Shown here piece after piece: positions 10,141 through 21,963 of a DNA stretch of 64,000 bases (position 1 is its first letter; every line of letters starts with the position of its first letter). Source of the stretch: Flectonema sp. DT1601. Its lineage: Eukaryota; Euglenozoa; Diplonemea; Diplonemida; Diplonemidae. The stretch is from NCBI GenBank assembly GCA_964019425.1, contig OZ025821.1:325001-389000 (forward strand), in the 5' to 3' direction. Position numbers and translations under genes: made by a program. The notes beneath the pieces are model-generated. The model was given only the letters and a program-made list of their open reading frames with translations. It was not told the DNA's origin and did no database searches.

Positions 10141-10372
10141 CTGTTAAATCTATTTCGGTAATTTACAGCATTCTCAAGCACCAGGGAAAATAGCGCCGAC
10201 CCCGTAGTTGAATCGGTGTCGGCGATCGTCAGGACCATTTTGTTACAGTAGATTTAAAAGGTCAGTCTTATTTATTATTTGATCTAAGTTATTATTATTA
10301 TCCCCTTTACTAGGAAATCAACGATCGCGTTGCAACCTTCTATAAAACCTTCTAAATTCCCACCCACCCGCA
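10141..10372 (+). repeat. Dispersed repeat R1, copy 2
   Basis: Begins CTGTTAAATC like copy 1 and is nearly identical to it through the TCTAAATTCCCACCCACCC block. Here the hairpin is longer: CGCCGAC pairs with GTCGGCG and the inner CCG with CGG, around TAGTTGAAT. Copy 1 has lost a few bases of that stem. Confidence 0.8.
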
Positions 10373-10402
10373 ACCATAACTGAGTTTATGGGATGGGCTT
10401 TA

Positions 10403-10425
10403 CTGGTAGTGAGCTACGAACCAGC
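10403..10425 (+). repeat. Hairpin tag R3, copy 2
   Basis: GGTAGTGAGCTACGAACCAGC: same stem (GTAG/CTAC) as copy 1 with a changed loop (TGAG). Confidence 0.5.
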
Positions 10426-10639
10426 GTATTCTTGTCATGTTATTTATCTTTTCTTTTTTTCTCACCCCTGTTACTACCCACCAGATAATTTTTATTGGTT
10501 ACCCATTAATGCATTAATTTTTTCAAGCTGTAACGACCTGCGGGGCATGGGATGCTCAACCTGTAGTGCGTGGTCCCCGGGTCAATTTGGCTTGACAGCA
10601 TTTCTTTCTCTGGTAGTTTATTTAGAGCATGCGATTTTG

Positions 10640-10712
10640 TGTGGACAGAATCCAGTTATAATGATTCATGTCTAATTTGTTGCGTGTTAACCCTTGATTT
10701 ATTTATCCAAGT
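10640..10712 (+). repeat. Dispersed repeat R6, copy 1
   Basis: Shares GGACAGAATCCAGT, ATGATTC, TTGCGTGTT and GATTTATTTATCCAAGTCC with 41937-42025, with scattered differences. Confidence 0.7.
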
Positions 10713-11070
10713 CCACCCACACCTTTATTAAAAAAAAAAAAAAAAAAAGTCCCACCCACCGACCCTCTATCGCCGGCAACCCAACGAACCCGGCAGGCGT
10801 CCAGCCCAACCAACGACGGACCCACCACACCCCAACGCGGTCTTATTTATTATTTGATCTACGTTATTATTATTGTCCCCTTTACTAGGAAATCGACGAT
10901 CGCGTTGCAACCTTCTATAAAACTTTCTAAATTCCCACCCACCCACACCTTTATTAAAAAAAAAAAAAAAAAAAAAAAAAGTCCCACCCACCGACCCTCT
11001 ATCGCCGGCACGAACCAACGGGCCGGCAGGCGTCCAGCCCAACCAACGACGGACCCACCACACCCCAAAT
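10713..11070 (+). repeat. Dispersed repeat R1, copies 3 and 4 in tandem
   Basis: Two partial copies. 10713-10840 holds only the poly(A) and C-rich 3' part. 10841-11070 restarts at CTTATTTATTATTTGATCTA and runs to the C-rich end. The second copy ends about 60 bases upstream of the next gene's acceptor. Confidence 0.8.
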
Positions 11071-11131
11071 TCCATTCCCTAATCTGTGAAATGCTTTTAG
11101 ATGAGGATACTAATATTTTATTTATCTTTTC

Positions 11132-11133
11132 AG
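11132..11133 (+). promoter_or_regulatory. Candidate SL trans-splice acceptor
   Basis: TTTATTTATCTTTTCAG ends 20 bases before the ATG at 11154; no ATG in between. Confidence 0.65.
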
Positions 11134-11153
11134 AGCCTTGGAAGTTACATAAA

Positions 11154-12352
11154 ATGTCCGTAGTAACAGTCGTCGCCGATAACATGGCACCCAAAGAGGT
11201 CAGGTTAGAAGAAAGTGAAGCGAATGGTGAACAGGAGGAACAGCCATCTTTGATGGACAGAGTGGATGCTGTCGATAGACTTCATCGTTCATTGAAGGGT
11301 TGGAGATTAAGAGCCGTCTTGAAAGCTGCCGGAAAGAAATGGAGAGCCGCAGAATTAGAACGTCGTCAGATGCTTGAGACTGGTGTTCCAGGAGCTATCG
11401 GACTCGCACTCGGCAACCCAAAACATCCTTTGATGGTGAAGGCTGTCGGTAAAGCTTCACCAGCTGAAGCCGCTGGTATTCATGCTGGTGATCTCGTAGT
11501 CGCCGTAATTAGAAATGGAAGAGGTGGAGCTAAAGTAACCTGCCCTTGTGTGAACAAGGGATCATTCTTGGCTGCTATTGGAACTCCCGGTGGTATGTTT
11601 GAAGGATGCATTGCTACAATCATCTACTTGAGAGACCCAACTTCAATAAAGGGATGGATCGGTCATGATGATGCTGACATCAACGCAAAGCTTCAGAAAT
11701 ATGGCGAGAAATCAGTTACTTTCAACGAAGCTTGGCAGGAAAAAATTGACAAGTTCACCTCCGCTACTGGAGACCTCAAGCTCGGAACCAGCACAGCCGC
11801 CGCCACCAGAACCCTGCAAAAGGCTGTCAAGACCTCCTTCGACAAGAAGGGAGGAGACTTCGATCTCGCTATGTCATTTCTGTATGTTGAATAATACCAG
11901 TTACTTCTATGTGTGGGTAGAAAGGATATTTATTTTTTGAAACAAAACAATTAACAAAAAAAAAAAAAAAAAAAAAAAAATACCCCCTCACAGTACCGAC
12001 CCAGTAAAGTGTAAGAAGCTCACTAGAGATATCTTTGATCGCTGTGATGACGATAAGTCTGGAACCTTGACCGAAGATGAAATCACCGGAGTATGTGTTT
12101 TGTATTTCAGTCATTCTGTTGTATAGTTTTTCTAAAAAAAGAAAAAATAAAAAAACTCTAAAACACAAAAAGGTATCAAAAGCAATCTGCCAAGCGTTAA
12201 AGCTTTCTGAACCAGATGAGAAGACTCACAAGATTCTCTTTTATAGAATGGACATCTCAGCTGATGGTCACGTTGACTTTGATGAATTCTTTGCGTACTA
12301 CAGGGCGCACGTAATTAACATGTTGGCGTATGGATGTGGCCTTGTTGATTAA
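11154..12352 (+). CDS. PDZ-like plus two EF-hand protein, three exons
   Basis: Exons 11154-11881, 11994-12090 and 12173-12352; introns are GT-AG, 112 and 82 bases. The frame is kept across both junctions, giving 334 residues. After an acidic N-terminus and a basic helical stretch (about 40-75), residues about 85-150 look like a PDZ-type fold (VKAVGKASPAEAAGIHAGD, then VVAVIRN). Two canonical calcium loops follow: DDDKSGTLTEDE, ending at exon 2, and DISADGHVDFDE in exon 3. The mix suggests a calcium-responsive scaffold. Location next to rod genes makes a flagellar role possible, but that is only inference. A read-through of intron 1 stops after four codons. Confidence 0.8.
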
Positions 12353-13544
12353 GGCTATTTCCCCCATCGATTTTTCTCCTCCCCCCTCGTTGTTGTATTA
12401 AGATACGTAATGACTGTTTATTGGTTAACGTAGGAATTCTTTTTTTTTTTTTTTTTTTTTTGGTTAGTCCATCGTGCTAATAATTTCCCTTTTTCCCCTT
12501 CACTCTTTCAATTGAAGCATCTAATTCACCTGTCAAATTTTTTTTTTTCTTAAAATCCGAGATTCTTATTTTTTTTTATCACAAAAATCTTATCATCGTG
12601 TGGTTCCTTCCTCTATGCCTGGAATGTTTTCCACTTTTTATTCGTTGAAAAGAAAATCTTTTCTCAAACACACGTTGGGGAAGGAATTGAAGCTCATGGC
12701 TTTTTATCTTTACACGATGTTATTATTTGGGTAGTATACTTTTCTCTGGGAGTACATGAAAGATGCGGAAAGAGGTGACTACCTGTGGTTGTGATCAATT
12801 CGTCGGTGTTTCGTAGAAGGGGATAAAAATAGATTATAGCATTATGTTAAAAACCAATTTTTTTTTCCTTTTCTTTGCTTTTTTTTATTTTCTCTTCGAA
12901 AGCTGTTGGTGGATCGATAGTTCTAACTAGTCTACTCGTACTGCCGAAGAAATTTTAGTTTCTGAAAGTGTTGACAATTTCCCCCCCTCGGCTCCCCACT
13001 CAGATCTCCCTGCGGCCTATTCAGATTTTCTGGATGAAAATGATGTTTGAAAGCCTCAATTATTAGACACTGCGAGTTAACGCACCTACTCTCTGCTAGG
13101 GATTCGGTTTTCTGTTCTTTTGGCAATTTTTGTGTTCGGTATTTTTTTCTTTTTCTCTTTTCTTCTCCTTTTGTCCCCCCCTCCGTACTATTTTCACCTG
13201 GCGGCGAAATGGTTCAAATAAATACACAAAATCCGTCTGTCATTCGTCAGATGAAAACAGCGAGAGCTCGTTCGTCTTCGTGATCCCTTGCAAGTTCGTT
13301 TTCTTTTAAAAATAATAAAATAAAATAACAGATTATTTCCGGTAGTTATACCAAACCTGTACCCATTGAATCTTGCAAGGGGTTCACTCCCTGAAAGAAT
13401 TTTCACCCCCATCCCTACTCAGAGAGAATGGTAGAGTGTAGGTGTGTAAAAACCTCGATCGATGTCCAAACTAGTTTCTGTTCTCGTGTTGTATTCCGTG
13501 GATTTTCTCAGTTGTGTTCGCCTTGTTATTATCTTTTCCTTCAC
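12353..13544. other. Intergenic region, nothing recognised
   Basis: T-rich spacer with homopolymer tracts (for example 12439-12461) and short open frames on both strands that show no coding character. Confidence 0.5.
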
Positions 13545-13546
13545 AG
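13545..13546 (+). promoter_or_regulatory. Candidate SL trans-splice acceptor for first rod gene
   Basis: TTATTATCTTTTCCTTCACAG, a strong pyrimidine tract, 38 bases before ATG 13585. Confidence 0.7.
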
Positions 13547-13584
13547 TATATCCTTAAGCAACCCTTTTTTAAACTTTTGTTAAA

Positions 13585-15464
13585 ATGACCGAACCCAGTG
13601 ACGTCACACTCGAGGCAGCAAGGAAGCAGAAGATCCACAACTTGAAGCTGAAGACTGCCTGTCTTGAAAATGAAGAACACATTCAGGAACTCCACGTGTC
13701 TGATTGGAGTGAAAACCAAAAACAGAAATTATCAACAGCACACGAGAAGGGATACCAACTCCTTGCTGGTGTAGAGAGCGGAACCAAGTGGAACTTGACG
13801 GCTGCCTACGACATCCAAAAGTTGATGAGAGTCTGTGGTCTGGAGATGAGTGTACGGGAGCTGTATAAACCTGAAGACAAGCCTCAGTTCATGGACATCC
13901 TCTCACTGAAAAGAGTTCTTCAGGATATGAAGCAACACCGAAACAAGACTCGAATTGTCAGCTTCACGGGAACCATCGACAACGGACTGTCGAAGTTGGA
14001 GAAGGTGGAGGAGGAACTTCGCCGTTCACAGTTGGACGCGACTGAACTGGCACAAGTTCCGGTGAGTGTATTGAAGAACCTGGAAGACTGTATGAATGTA
14101 ACTGTTATTCAAACTGCTCTTTTGGGTAACGAGGAACAGATCAGACAACAGTTGGCTTCAATTGAGAAGTGCAAGGAGATCAGAAACGTGGCTCTAGCTG
14201 ATGGTGAGATGTCAATTGCTGAGGAACAATTCTACATCAAGGCTCAACTACTCGAGAGACTTGTTGAGTTGGTAAGAGACAAGTTCAGAATTATCGGTCA
14301 GACAGATGATGAGAATAAAATGTTCTCTAAGGTATGTTAATTATCAATTTCATTGACGGTGAACATTATTGTGACTCCTCAACTCCAAATCCAATCAGAT
14401 TCATGAAGTACAAAAGAAAGCCTTCCAGGAGACATCAGCGATGAAGGATGCCAAGCGTCGATTGAAGCAGAGATGCGAGAACGACCTGAAACACGTACAC
14501 GATGCCATCCAGAAGGTATTTTATTGTAGTTTAGTTGTTGTTATTCTCACCATCAGTTGATCAGACCAGACAATTATCAAAAAAAAAACAGGCTGACTTG
14601 GAAGACGCTGAGGCGATGAAGAGATTCGCATCTCAAAAAGACAAAAGTGAAAAGTTTCTGAAAGAGAACCTCGAGAAACAGGACGAGTGCTGGAGGAAGA
14701 TCCAGGACCTGGAGAGGCAACTGCAGAAGTTGGGAACAGAGAGATTCGAAGAAGTGAAGCGCCGAATTGAAGAGAACGACCGAGAGGAGAAGAGAAAAGT
14801 AGAATACCAACAGTTCCTGGACGTGGTATCTCAACACAAGAAGTTGTTGGAGCTGACGGTGTACAACTGCGACCTCGCCATCCGTGCGACTGGAATAATC
14901 GAAGAGCTGGTGGCTGAGGGATGCGCAGCGATCAAGGCGAGATACGACAAAACAAACCAGGAATTGACTGACTTGAGACTTCAGATCCACCAGGAGCATC
15001 TTGAGGCGTTCAGGAGGTTGTATAAGACGCTTGGTCAGCTGGTGTACAAGAAGGAGAAGAAGTTGGAAGAGATCGACCGCAACATCCGTGCGACTCACAT
15101 CCAGTTGGAGTTTTCGATTGAAACCTTCGATCCCAACGCGAAGAAGCACAGCGACAACAAGAAGGAGTTGTACAAACTCAGAAATCAGATCGAAGAGGAG
15201 TTGGAGATGCTGAAGGACAAGATGGCGTCAGCGTTGGCCCTGTTCGCACCGTCTGAGGAGGCGCTGATCAAGGCGAGCATTGACTTCGTGCATCCGGCGG
15301 AGGAATTGGAGGACGCGAACCTGACGAGGAGATCGAAGATGGTGGAGTACAGGGCGCACTTGTCGAAACAGGAGGAGGTGAAGATCTCTGCCGAGAGGGA
15401 GGAGTTGAAGCGCGCGAAGTCGATTCAAGCGCAGCAACACCGTGGAAAACTAATTCAGAACTAA
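13585..15464 (+). CDS. PFR: Paraflagellar rod protein, copy 1
   Basis: Exons 13585-14331, 14399-14515 and 14592-15464; two GT-AG introns of 67 and 76 bases, both phase 0. The product has 578 residues, close to the roughly 600 of kinetoplastid PFR major proteins. It is almost wholly alpha-helical and coiled coil, Lys/Glu rich, with no signal or membrane segment. From memory, strings such as NLEDCMNVTVIQTALLGNEE and FRRLYKTLGQLVYKKEKKLE are signatures of the PFR family. Role: main structural protein of the filament lattice beside the axoneme. Which PFR subtype is not decided here. The protein is identical to that of copy 2 (17089-18993). Confidence 0.95.
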
Positions 15465-17064
15465 AAATGAAACCAAGTTTTCAACCTATTCTCTCTCCCC
15501 GGGGAATATCAATCTCCTCCACGTCTTTGTTTTATTTATTTTTATTTCAATAAAAATATGATAATTCATACCCGCTATCTCTCTTTTTCTTATTTTATTT
15601 TTTCTGAATTGTGAATATGGTTTTCTTGTGTATAAAAATATCTTTTTTTTTTTTTTTAAAATTAAAATTCTACCTCTCTTAAATAAAAAATAAAAATAAT
15701 TTGCACATCATTACATCACAGAGCAGAGTTACTAGTGAGGTAAATGAGCGATGTGTAGTTGTTACTTGGAACGTGCCATTTCAAAAAAAAAAAAAAAAAA
15801 AAAAAAAAACAGAATGCACGAACGAAATTAGTACCCACCACTTTCCTCTTCCATTCTTTTCCCCTTCTTTTTTTTGTACCGACTAAGTCGGAGAAGAAAC
15901 TATTCACGTAATTTCTTATAGTCATAACGAAATATAAGGCTATTCTGAATAGTTTATTTATTTATTTTGAAACATCAAAAAAAAACTCTCAAATGAGTAA
16001 TCTACTTTTCAGTAGCGTAACTTCTGTTGAGGTTTTCATTTTTGTATTTATTAAAGGCTCCTCCTAAGAATGGAGAAGGGATGAAGTCCCTGGAACTTAC
16101 TGATGAAGGGCCTAAGAATGACAAGTAGTATAAGATTCAAGGCTACTGAAACTACGTATTCCACAAGTGTATTATGGAACAGCAGAACAATTGTGTTTTT
16201 TTTAATTTTTTTTTCTTTTTTTTTTTTTTATATTTTTAATTTAGTGCACTTTTTTTTATAATAACCTCTTATTCAAACTACTACTCCTATTAAAAGCTTT
16301 TGAATTCCAAAAACGTTTAATGGGGGATATCGGAATAGTATGTTTTTTGTTTCCCTCTTAAATCTCGTGATTTAAGTTTCGAAAAAAAAAAAAAAAAAAC
16401 AACAAGGAAAGAGGAGGATAAGAAATTAAACAAAAAACGATACGTTTTCTTTTTTATATATTATTTATCTCCTTATGTTTATATCCTAATACTTTAACAC
16501 TGAGAAAGTGTTTTCCTTCGAATGTACGTATTTGCTGTGTACCATTAGAGGTTGGTGAATCACGGCTCACGTGATTGTTGGCGTAATATTCAGTCTGTTT
16601 CATCTTTTTTTTTTTTTTTTTGTATTTTTAATTTTCAGTGACGTGTTAAAATAACCAAAAATAGGGGTAGTTGTCTTCCCCCCCTCGATATTGGTCTTTG
16701 TGTACTAAAAAATAAAAACATTTTTTTTTCCTTCGCAAAATGTGGTTATCTTCTCTCCCTTTCCCTTACACTTTAATTAAATTGTTCCTCGACACCCTTC
16801 ATCATGATTTCTCTCAGTACTATTACCTACCCGCCCCTATTTACTTCAGTTTTTTTCCTACATATTATTTCCTCCTTTACACTGAGATTTTAATTGTTGT
16901 CAGTTCAGTAGAAATAATTATATTTTTATTTAAACTAATTAACAGGACGGGATGAGTTGATTATTATAGTTTACTCTCACTTGATGGACACAACACAGAA
17001 GGAATCTTTTATCTTCTGAGGTTGGGTATTTATTATTTTGAGATGTGTTCTTATTACCTCTTTC
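15465..17064. other. Intergenic region between rod genes
   Basis: Homopolymer-rich. The 3' flank of copy 1 contains ATTTCAATAAAAATATG, a possible polyadenylation context. 16077-16160 is a dispersed repeat. It shows no similarity to the 5' or 3' flanks of the other rod copy. Confidence 0.5.
16077..16160 (+). repeat. Dispersed repeat R5, copy 1
   Basis: Shares ACTTACTGATGAAGG, GACAAGTAGTATAAGATT and CTGAAACTAC with 41640-41727; a shorter part is at 39490-39540. Confidence 0.75.
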
Positions 17065-17066
17065 AG
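17065..17066 (+). promoter_or_regulatory. Candidate SL trans-splice acceptor for second rod gene
   Basis: CTTATTACCTCTTTCAG, 22 bases before ATG 17089. The 5' UTR is unrelated to that of the first copy. Confidence 0.7.
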
Positions 17067-17088
17067 ATTCATCCTTTCCGCCAACAAA

Positions 17089-18993
17089 ATGACCGAACCC
17101 AGTGACGTCACACTCGAGGCAGCAAGGAAGCAGAAGATCCACAACTTGAAGCTGAAGACTGCCTGTCTTGAAAATGAAGAACACATTCAGGAACTCCACG
17201 TGTCTGATTGGAGTGAAAACCAAAAACAGAAATTATCAACAGCACACGAGAAGGGATACCAACTCCTCGCTGGTGTAGAGAGCGGAACCAAGTGGAACTT
17301 GACGGCTGCCTACGACATCCAAAAGTTGATGAGAGTCTGTGGTCTGGAGATGAGTGTACGGGAGCTGTATAAACCTGAAGACAAGCCTCAGTTCATGGAC
17401 ATCCTCTCACTGAAAAGAGTTCTTCAGGATATGAAGCAACACCGAAACAAGACTCGAATTGTCAGCTTCACGGGAACCATCGACAACGGACTGTCGAAGT
17501 TGGAGAAGGTGGAGGAGGAACTTCGCCGTTCACAGTTGGACGCGACTGAACTGGCACAAGTTCCGGTGAGTGTATTGAAGAACCTGGAAGACTGTATGAA
17601 TGTAACTGTTATTCAAACTGCTCTTTTGGGTAACGAGGAACAGATCAGACAACAGTTGGCTTCAATTGAGAAGTGCAAGGAGATCAGAAACGTGGCTCTA
17701 GCTGATGGTGAGATGTCAATTGCTGAGGAACAATTCTACATCAAGGCTCAACTACTCGAGAGACTTGTTGAGTTGGTAAGAGACAAGTTCAGAATCATCG
17801 GTCAGACAGATGATGAGAATAAAATGTTCTCTAAGGTATGTTAATTATCAATTTCATTGACGGTGAACTTTATTATGACACCGACACACAAACAACTCCA
17901 AACCTCAACTCCAAATCCAATCAGATTCATGAAGTACAAAAGAAAGCCTTCCAGGAGACATCAGCGATGAAGGATGCCAAGCGTCGATTGAAGCAGAGAT
18001 GCGAGAACGACCTGAAACACGTACACGATGCCATCCAGAAGGTATTTTATTGTAGTTTAGTTGTTGTTATTCTCACCATCAGTTGATCAGATCAGACGAT
18101 TATTAAAAAAAAAAAAACAGGCTGACTTGGAAGACGCTGAGGCGATGAAGAGATTCGCATCTCAAAAAGACAAAAGTGAAAAGTTTCTGAAAGAGAACCT
18201 CGAGAAACAGGACGAGTGCTGGAGGAAGATCCAGGACCTGGAGAGGCAACTGCAGAAGTTGGGAACAGAGAGATTCGAAGAAGTGAAGCGCCGAATTGAA
18301 GAGAACGACCGAGAGGAGAAGAGAAAAGTAGAATACCAACAGTTCCTGGACGTGGTATCTCAACACAAGAAGTTGTTGGAACTGACGGTGTACAACTGCG
18401 ACCTCGCCATCCGTGCGACTGGAATAATCGAAGAGCTGGTGGCTGAGGGATGCGCAGCGATCAAGGCGAGATACGACAAAACAAACCAGGAATTGACTGA
18501 CTTGAGACTTCAGATCCACCAGGAGCATCTTGAGGCGTTCAGGAGGTTGTATAAGACGCTTGGTCAGCTGGTGTACAAGAAGGAGAAGAAGTTGGAAGAG
18601 ATCGACCGCAACATCCGTGCGACTCACATCCAGTTGGAGTTTTCGATTGAAACCTTCGATCCCAACGCGAAGAAGCACAGCGACAACAAGAAGGAGTTGT
18701 ACAAACTCAGAAATCAGATCGAAGAGGAGTTGGAGATGCTGAAGGACAAGATGGCGTCAGCGTTGGCCCTGTTCGCACCGTCTGAGGAGGCGCTGATCAA
18801 GGCGAGCATTGACTTCGTGCATCCGGCGGAGGAATTGGAGGACGCGAACCTGACGAGGAGATCGAAGATGGTGGAGTACAGGGCGCACTTGTCGAAACAG
18901 GAGGAGGTGAAGATCTCTGCCGAGAGAGAAGAGTTGAAGCGCGCGAAGTCGATTCAAGCGCAGCAACACCGTGGAAAACTAATTCAAAACTAA
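17089..18993 (+). CDS. PFR: Paraflagellar rod protein, copy 2
   Basis: Exons 17089-17835, 17925-18041 and 18121-18993; introns of 89 and 79 bases at the same positions as in copy 1. The encoded 578 residues are the same as in copy 1, with only a few silent differences in 1737 coding bases. Intron 1 is 22 bases longer, through an insertion of ACACCGACACACAAACAACT-like sequence, and intron 2 has several substitutions. Similarity stops within a few bases of the ATG and of the stop codon. A tandem array of rod genes is known in kinetoplastids and keeps dosage high. Confidence 0.95.
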
Positions 18994-20308
18994 AATATTT
19001 CCACAGAAAGTTCTGCAGAAGAACATTTAAATCAAATTAATGTCATTCTCATTGAGCACACTTCTGATATAAATTAAAGTATTCGATTCCTTGTTTAAAA
19101 TTATTATTCTTCCCCTTTCCCATTCCCCATTCCCCTATACTACTACATTTACATCCCAACTGGTCTTTTCCCATCAGCATTTTTTGCTTCTTATTGTTGC
19201 AAAAAATAGCCACTGGGGGAAAAAGAAAAGAAAAGCCAAACTACCCTCTCTGCCTGAGCATTCACTCTCTTGGTGAAAAGATGATGGCGGGGACTGACTA
19301 TTGAAAAAAAAAAAAAAAAAAAAAAGCCAAAAAAAAAAAAAAAAACTACCTCTCTTTTATGTTCTCGTTTTCGAGACTAATAATGTACATACGTATCCCT
19401 CTCTCTCTAGTGAACATTTAAAGTGAACGAAAACCCTTTTTTTTTTTAAATACGAAAAAAAAAAAAAAAAAGTAAAAAAATATAAATAGTTATCAGGATA
19501 TTTAGTGAAAGAAATAAAATTATTATTATTGTTCTTACATTTTTTTTTTTTTTTTTTTTTCCTCTTTGTTTTACACTTGAAGAAGCAAAATTGTTCTGCA
19601 CGATGCTGGTTGTTCTTGTTTTTTATTTTTATTTCTATTTACAAGTTTCTACACACCCATTTTTTTATTTTTTATTTTTATTATAATAAGGGTTATGTCC
19701 TTTCCCTTCCGAATTTCTTGTTGTTTTTTTGTTGCTAAAAAAAAAAAATATAAATGACTGTTGGCCCGTCTTATTTAACAGCGAGTTTCAAGCTTAAGGG
19801 AGCAGACAGCGGTATTTGTTTTTTCATTCAGTGTGTGAAACTTCATTTAAGAAAAAAAAAAAAAGTATGAATTAATTCCTTTTTTCCTAATAGTAGTCTT
19901 TCTGTAATGCTTTTTGTAAGTAACTTTTTTTTTTTAGAATCCTTCTTCTGGGGGAAGATTTTCAAAAAAAAAAAAAAAAAAGGTTAATTAACTTTCTAGT
20001 TCGTATTGCAATACAGTGAAATCCAGTAAAGACGACAATTTCCCTCCGTTCCCTCTCCCCGTTTTACCCCTCCGTTCATAGTCTTAATTTATGGATATGT
20101 TGAAAAACAACAACAACCAAAAAAAAAAAAAAAAAAAAAAAGACAACGCGGAGAATAAGAATAGAAACATACACTGTGAACAAAAAGAAAAAAAAAAAAA
20201 AAAAATATTACAGAAGATAAAAACCATCGGGTGTAATTTTGATTATTATTTTTTTTTTTTAAATATATTTTGTTTCTTTTTTAATTTTTTTTTTTTTTTT
20301 TCACCAAC
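18994..20308. other. Intergenic region, homopolymer rich
   Basis: Many A and T runs of 10-25 bases (19302-19325, 19541-19560, 19962-19981, 20119-20140). No coding signal or repeat recognised. Confidence 0.5.
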
Positions 20309-20310
20309 AG
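20309..20310 (+). promoter_or_regulatory. Candidate SL trans-splice acceptor
   Basis: A T run of about 15 bases followed by CACCAACAG, then a short A-rich leader to ATG 20339. Textbook layout. Confidence 0.7.
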
Positions 20311-20338
20311 CAATAACAACAATAACAAAAAAAACAAA

Positions 20339-21451
20339 ATGGAAGACCTCTCACGATCAATGTCAGGAAGTGTCTTCTCACCAACAGGCGATAAATTATA
20401 TTTAGGGCTTCCGATTGTTGTTGCCGTCAGTGTTGTCATCGTTCATTTTATACTCCACGTGATCTGTGGTGTAACAGATGAGATGCCTTACTGGGTTTAT
20501 ATTGTAGCCGTCGTATTTGGAGACGTTGGTCACACATTCAGCACATTATTTGTTGTGATGGCAATTAGAAGTGATAAGCCTGACTGGAGTTCTTATACAA
20601 TATTACCAATCATTTCTTGGATTGTTGCACTTACACTTTGTTTTGTAGACGACACATACACGTGGGTTCTGCTGGGCTACTGCAGTATTGTGCATCATGT
20701 TATCCAGCAGAGACGACTACTAACATTAGCAATGTCTTCTGATCCACAACACAAATCTCAAAGTAATTATTATATTTTATACGCGACTGCTGTGTTACCA
20801 ATATTAGTTTGGCACACGGATGAGGTTCGTGGATTTGATTGGTTTCTGAGGTCCGATCCCCTTCCTTTTGTTGTAAGTGAAGCATTCCTACCCGTCCTTT
20901 ACGTTGGAATGTTTATCGTAGCAGCTGTGTTGATTGTTAAGTCTTTTACTGTAACAGGATTCGCTTCTAGTAATGTTTTTATTATTTTAATAACTACAAT
21001 GATTTCTTGGTTTGTTGGATTGCTGTTACCGTCTCCAGCAGCGGGAATTCTTTTTATTGTCATCCCTCATGCGATTCCTGCATACGCAATTGATTTCTTT
21101 ATGCTTCGTAATTACTGGTCATTACGAATATCCAATGAACCAAAAGGTGACATTGGTTTGTTCTCACGTTGGGTTAGCACACGTCCAGTTGTATTCTTGA
21201 TAGCAATTGGAATACTCGCAACAGCTGAAGAACTTCTTTGGGAATGCCTTATTGTAAGAGAGTGGAGTGGTGTTTATTTGGAACACGACCTGTCTCCAAT
21301 TGCTGTTCAAATAGTTACTTCAATTCTACTTCTTCCTCAAATGACTCACTTAATCCACAGCGTGTTGTTGTGGTCTACTCAAACCAATCCAGGAGCACAC
21401 GCTCTGTTGGCCTATCAGGAATCTTCAAGTAGGAAAACACTTTATCAGTAG
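20339..21451 (+). CDS. Multi-pass membrane protein, about ten spans
   Basis: 370 residues, one exon. Hydrophobic segments at roughly 21-44, 51-75, 87-104, 108-123, 144-159, 177-200, 211-230, 235-255, 283-302 and 320-345. Conserved-looking polar motifs lie at span edges: GDVGHTFSTLF (61-71), HHVIQQ (119-124), PHAIPAYAIDFF (243-254) and LLPQMTHLIH (331-340). From memory, these resemble a bacterial membrane family with DVAHVWATL and HxxRQQYG motifs whose function I do not know. The spread of His and Asp residues could bind a metal. This is inference only. Confidence 0.75.
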   Translation: MEDLSRSMSGSVFSPTGDKLYLGLPIVVAVSVVIVHFILHVICGVTDEMPYWVYIVAVVFGDVGHTFSTLFVVMAIRSDKPDWSSYTILPIISWIVALTLCFVDDTYTWVLLGYCSIVHHVIQQRRLLTLAMSSDPQHKSQSNYYILYATAVLPILVWHTDEVRGFDWFLRSDPLPFVVSEAFLPVLYVGMFIVAAVLIVKSFTVTGFASSNVFIILITTMISWFVGLLLPSPAAGILFIVIPHAIPAYAIDFFMLRNYWSLRISNEPKGDIGLFSRWVSTRPVVFLIAIGILATAEELLWECLIVREWSGVYLEHDLSPIAVQIVTSILLLPQMTHLIHSVLLWSTQTNPGAHALLAYQESSSRKTLYQ

Positions 21452-21945
21452 TAGTCAGTTGGCCTGCCTATGCCATAAATACTTATTGTGATTGTAATCA
21501 AAATGTACTGCCTGCTTTGTGAAGTCTAATTCACTTTGGTATTAGTGGTGGTTGTATTGGAGGTTTTTTTTTTCGAAGTTTTTTTGTTTCTAACTCTATC
21601 CTAACTTTGCAGTATTAGTTTCTTTACTGTCTGTATTGATGAAAGGGTTCATAAAAGACTAACCATTTTGCAATAGAACACCTATTTTTTTTAAGACTTG
21701 ATTATGGTGTTTCAGTGCACGAATAAAAAAATAACCCGACTTTAAGAATGAAATATGTCATTCCCAAAACTGACACTCTTTTCATGATAGTGATGTTCGT
21801 TCCATTTGAACAAAAAAAGGATATTTTATTTCTCCCATTTGCTGTTTTTCTCAATATTTGTTTTTAAACTCAAAAAGTAAAAAAACACAACGATGCGTAT
21901 CCGAAGACAGGTTGAAGACATTAATTAGTTTTATTTCATTCTCAC
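21452..21945. other. Intergenic region, nothing recognised
   Basis: AT-rich 3' flank and spacer, ending in a pyrimidine tract and CAG at 21945-21947, the probable trans-splice acceptor for the next gene. Confidence 0.5.
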
Positions 21946-21947
21946 AG
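21946..21947 (+). promoter_or_regulatory. Candidate SL trans-splice acceptor
   Basis: TTTTATTTCATTCTCACAG, 16 bases before ATG 21964. Confidence 0.7.
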
Positions 21948-21963
21948 GACCTGAAACCGCACT

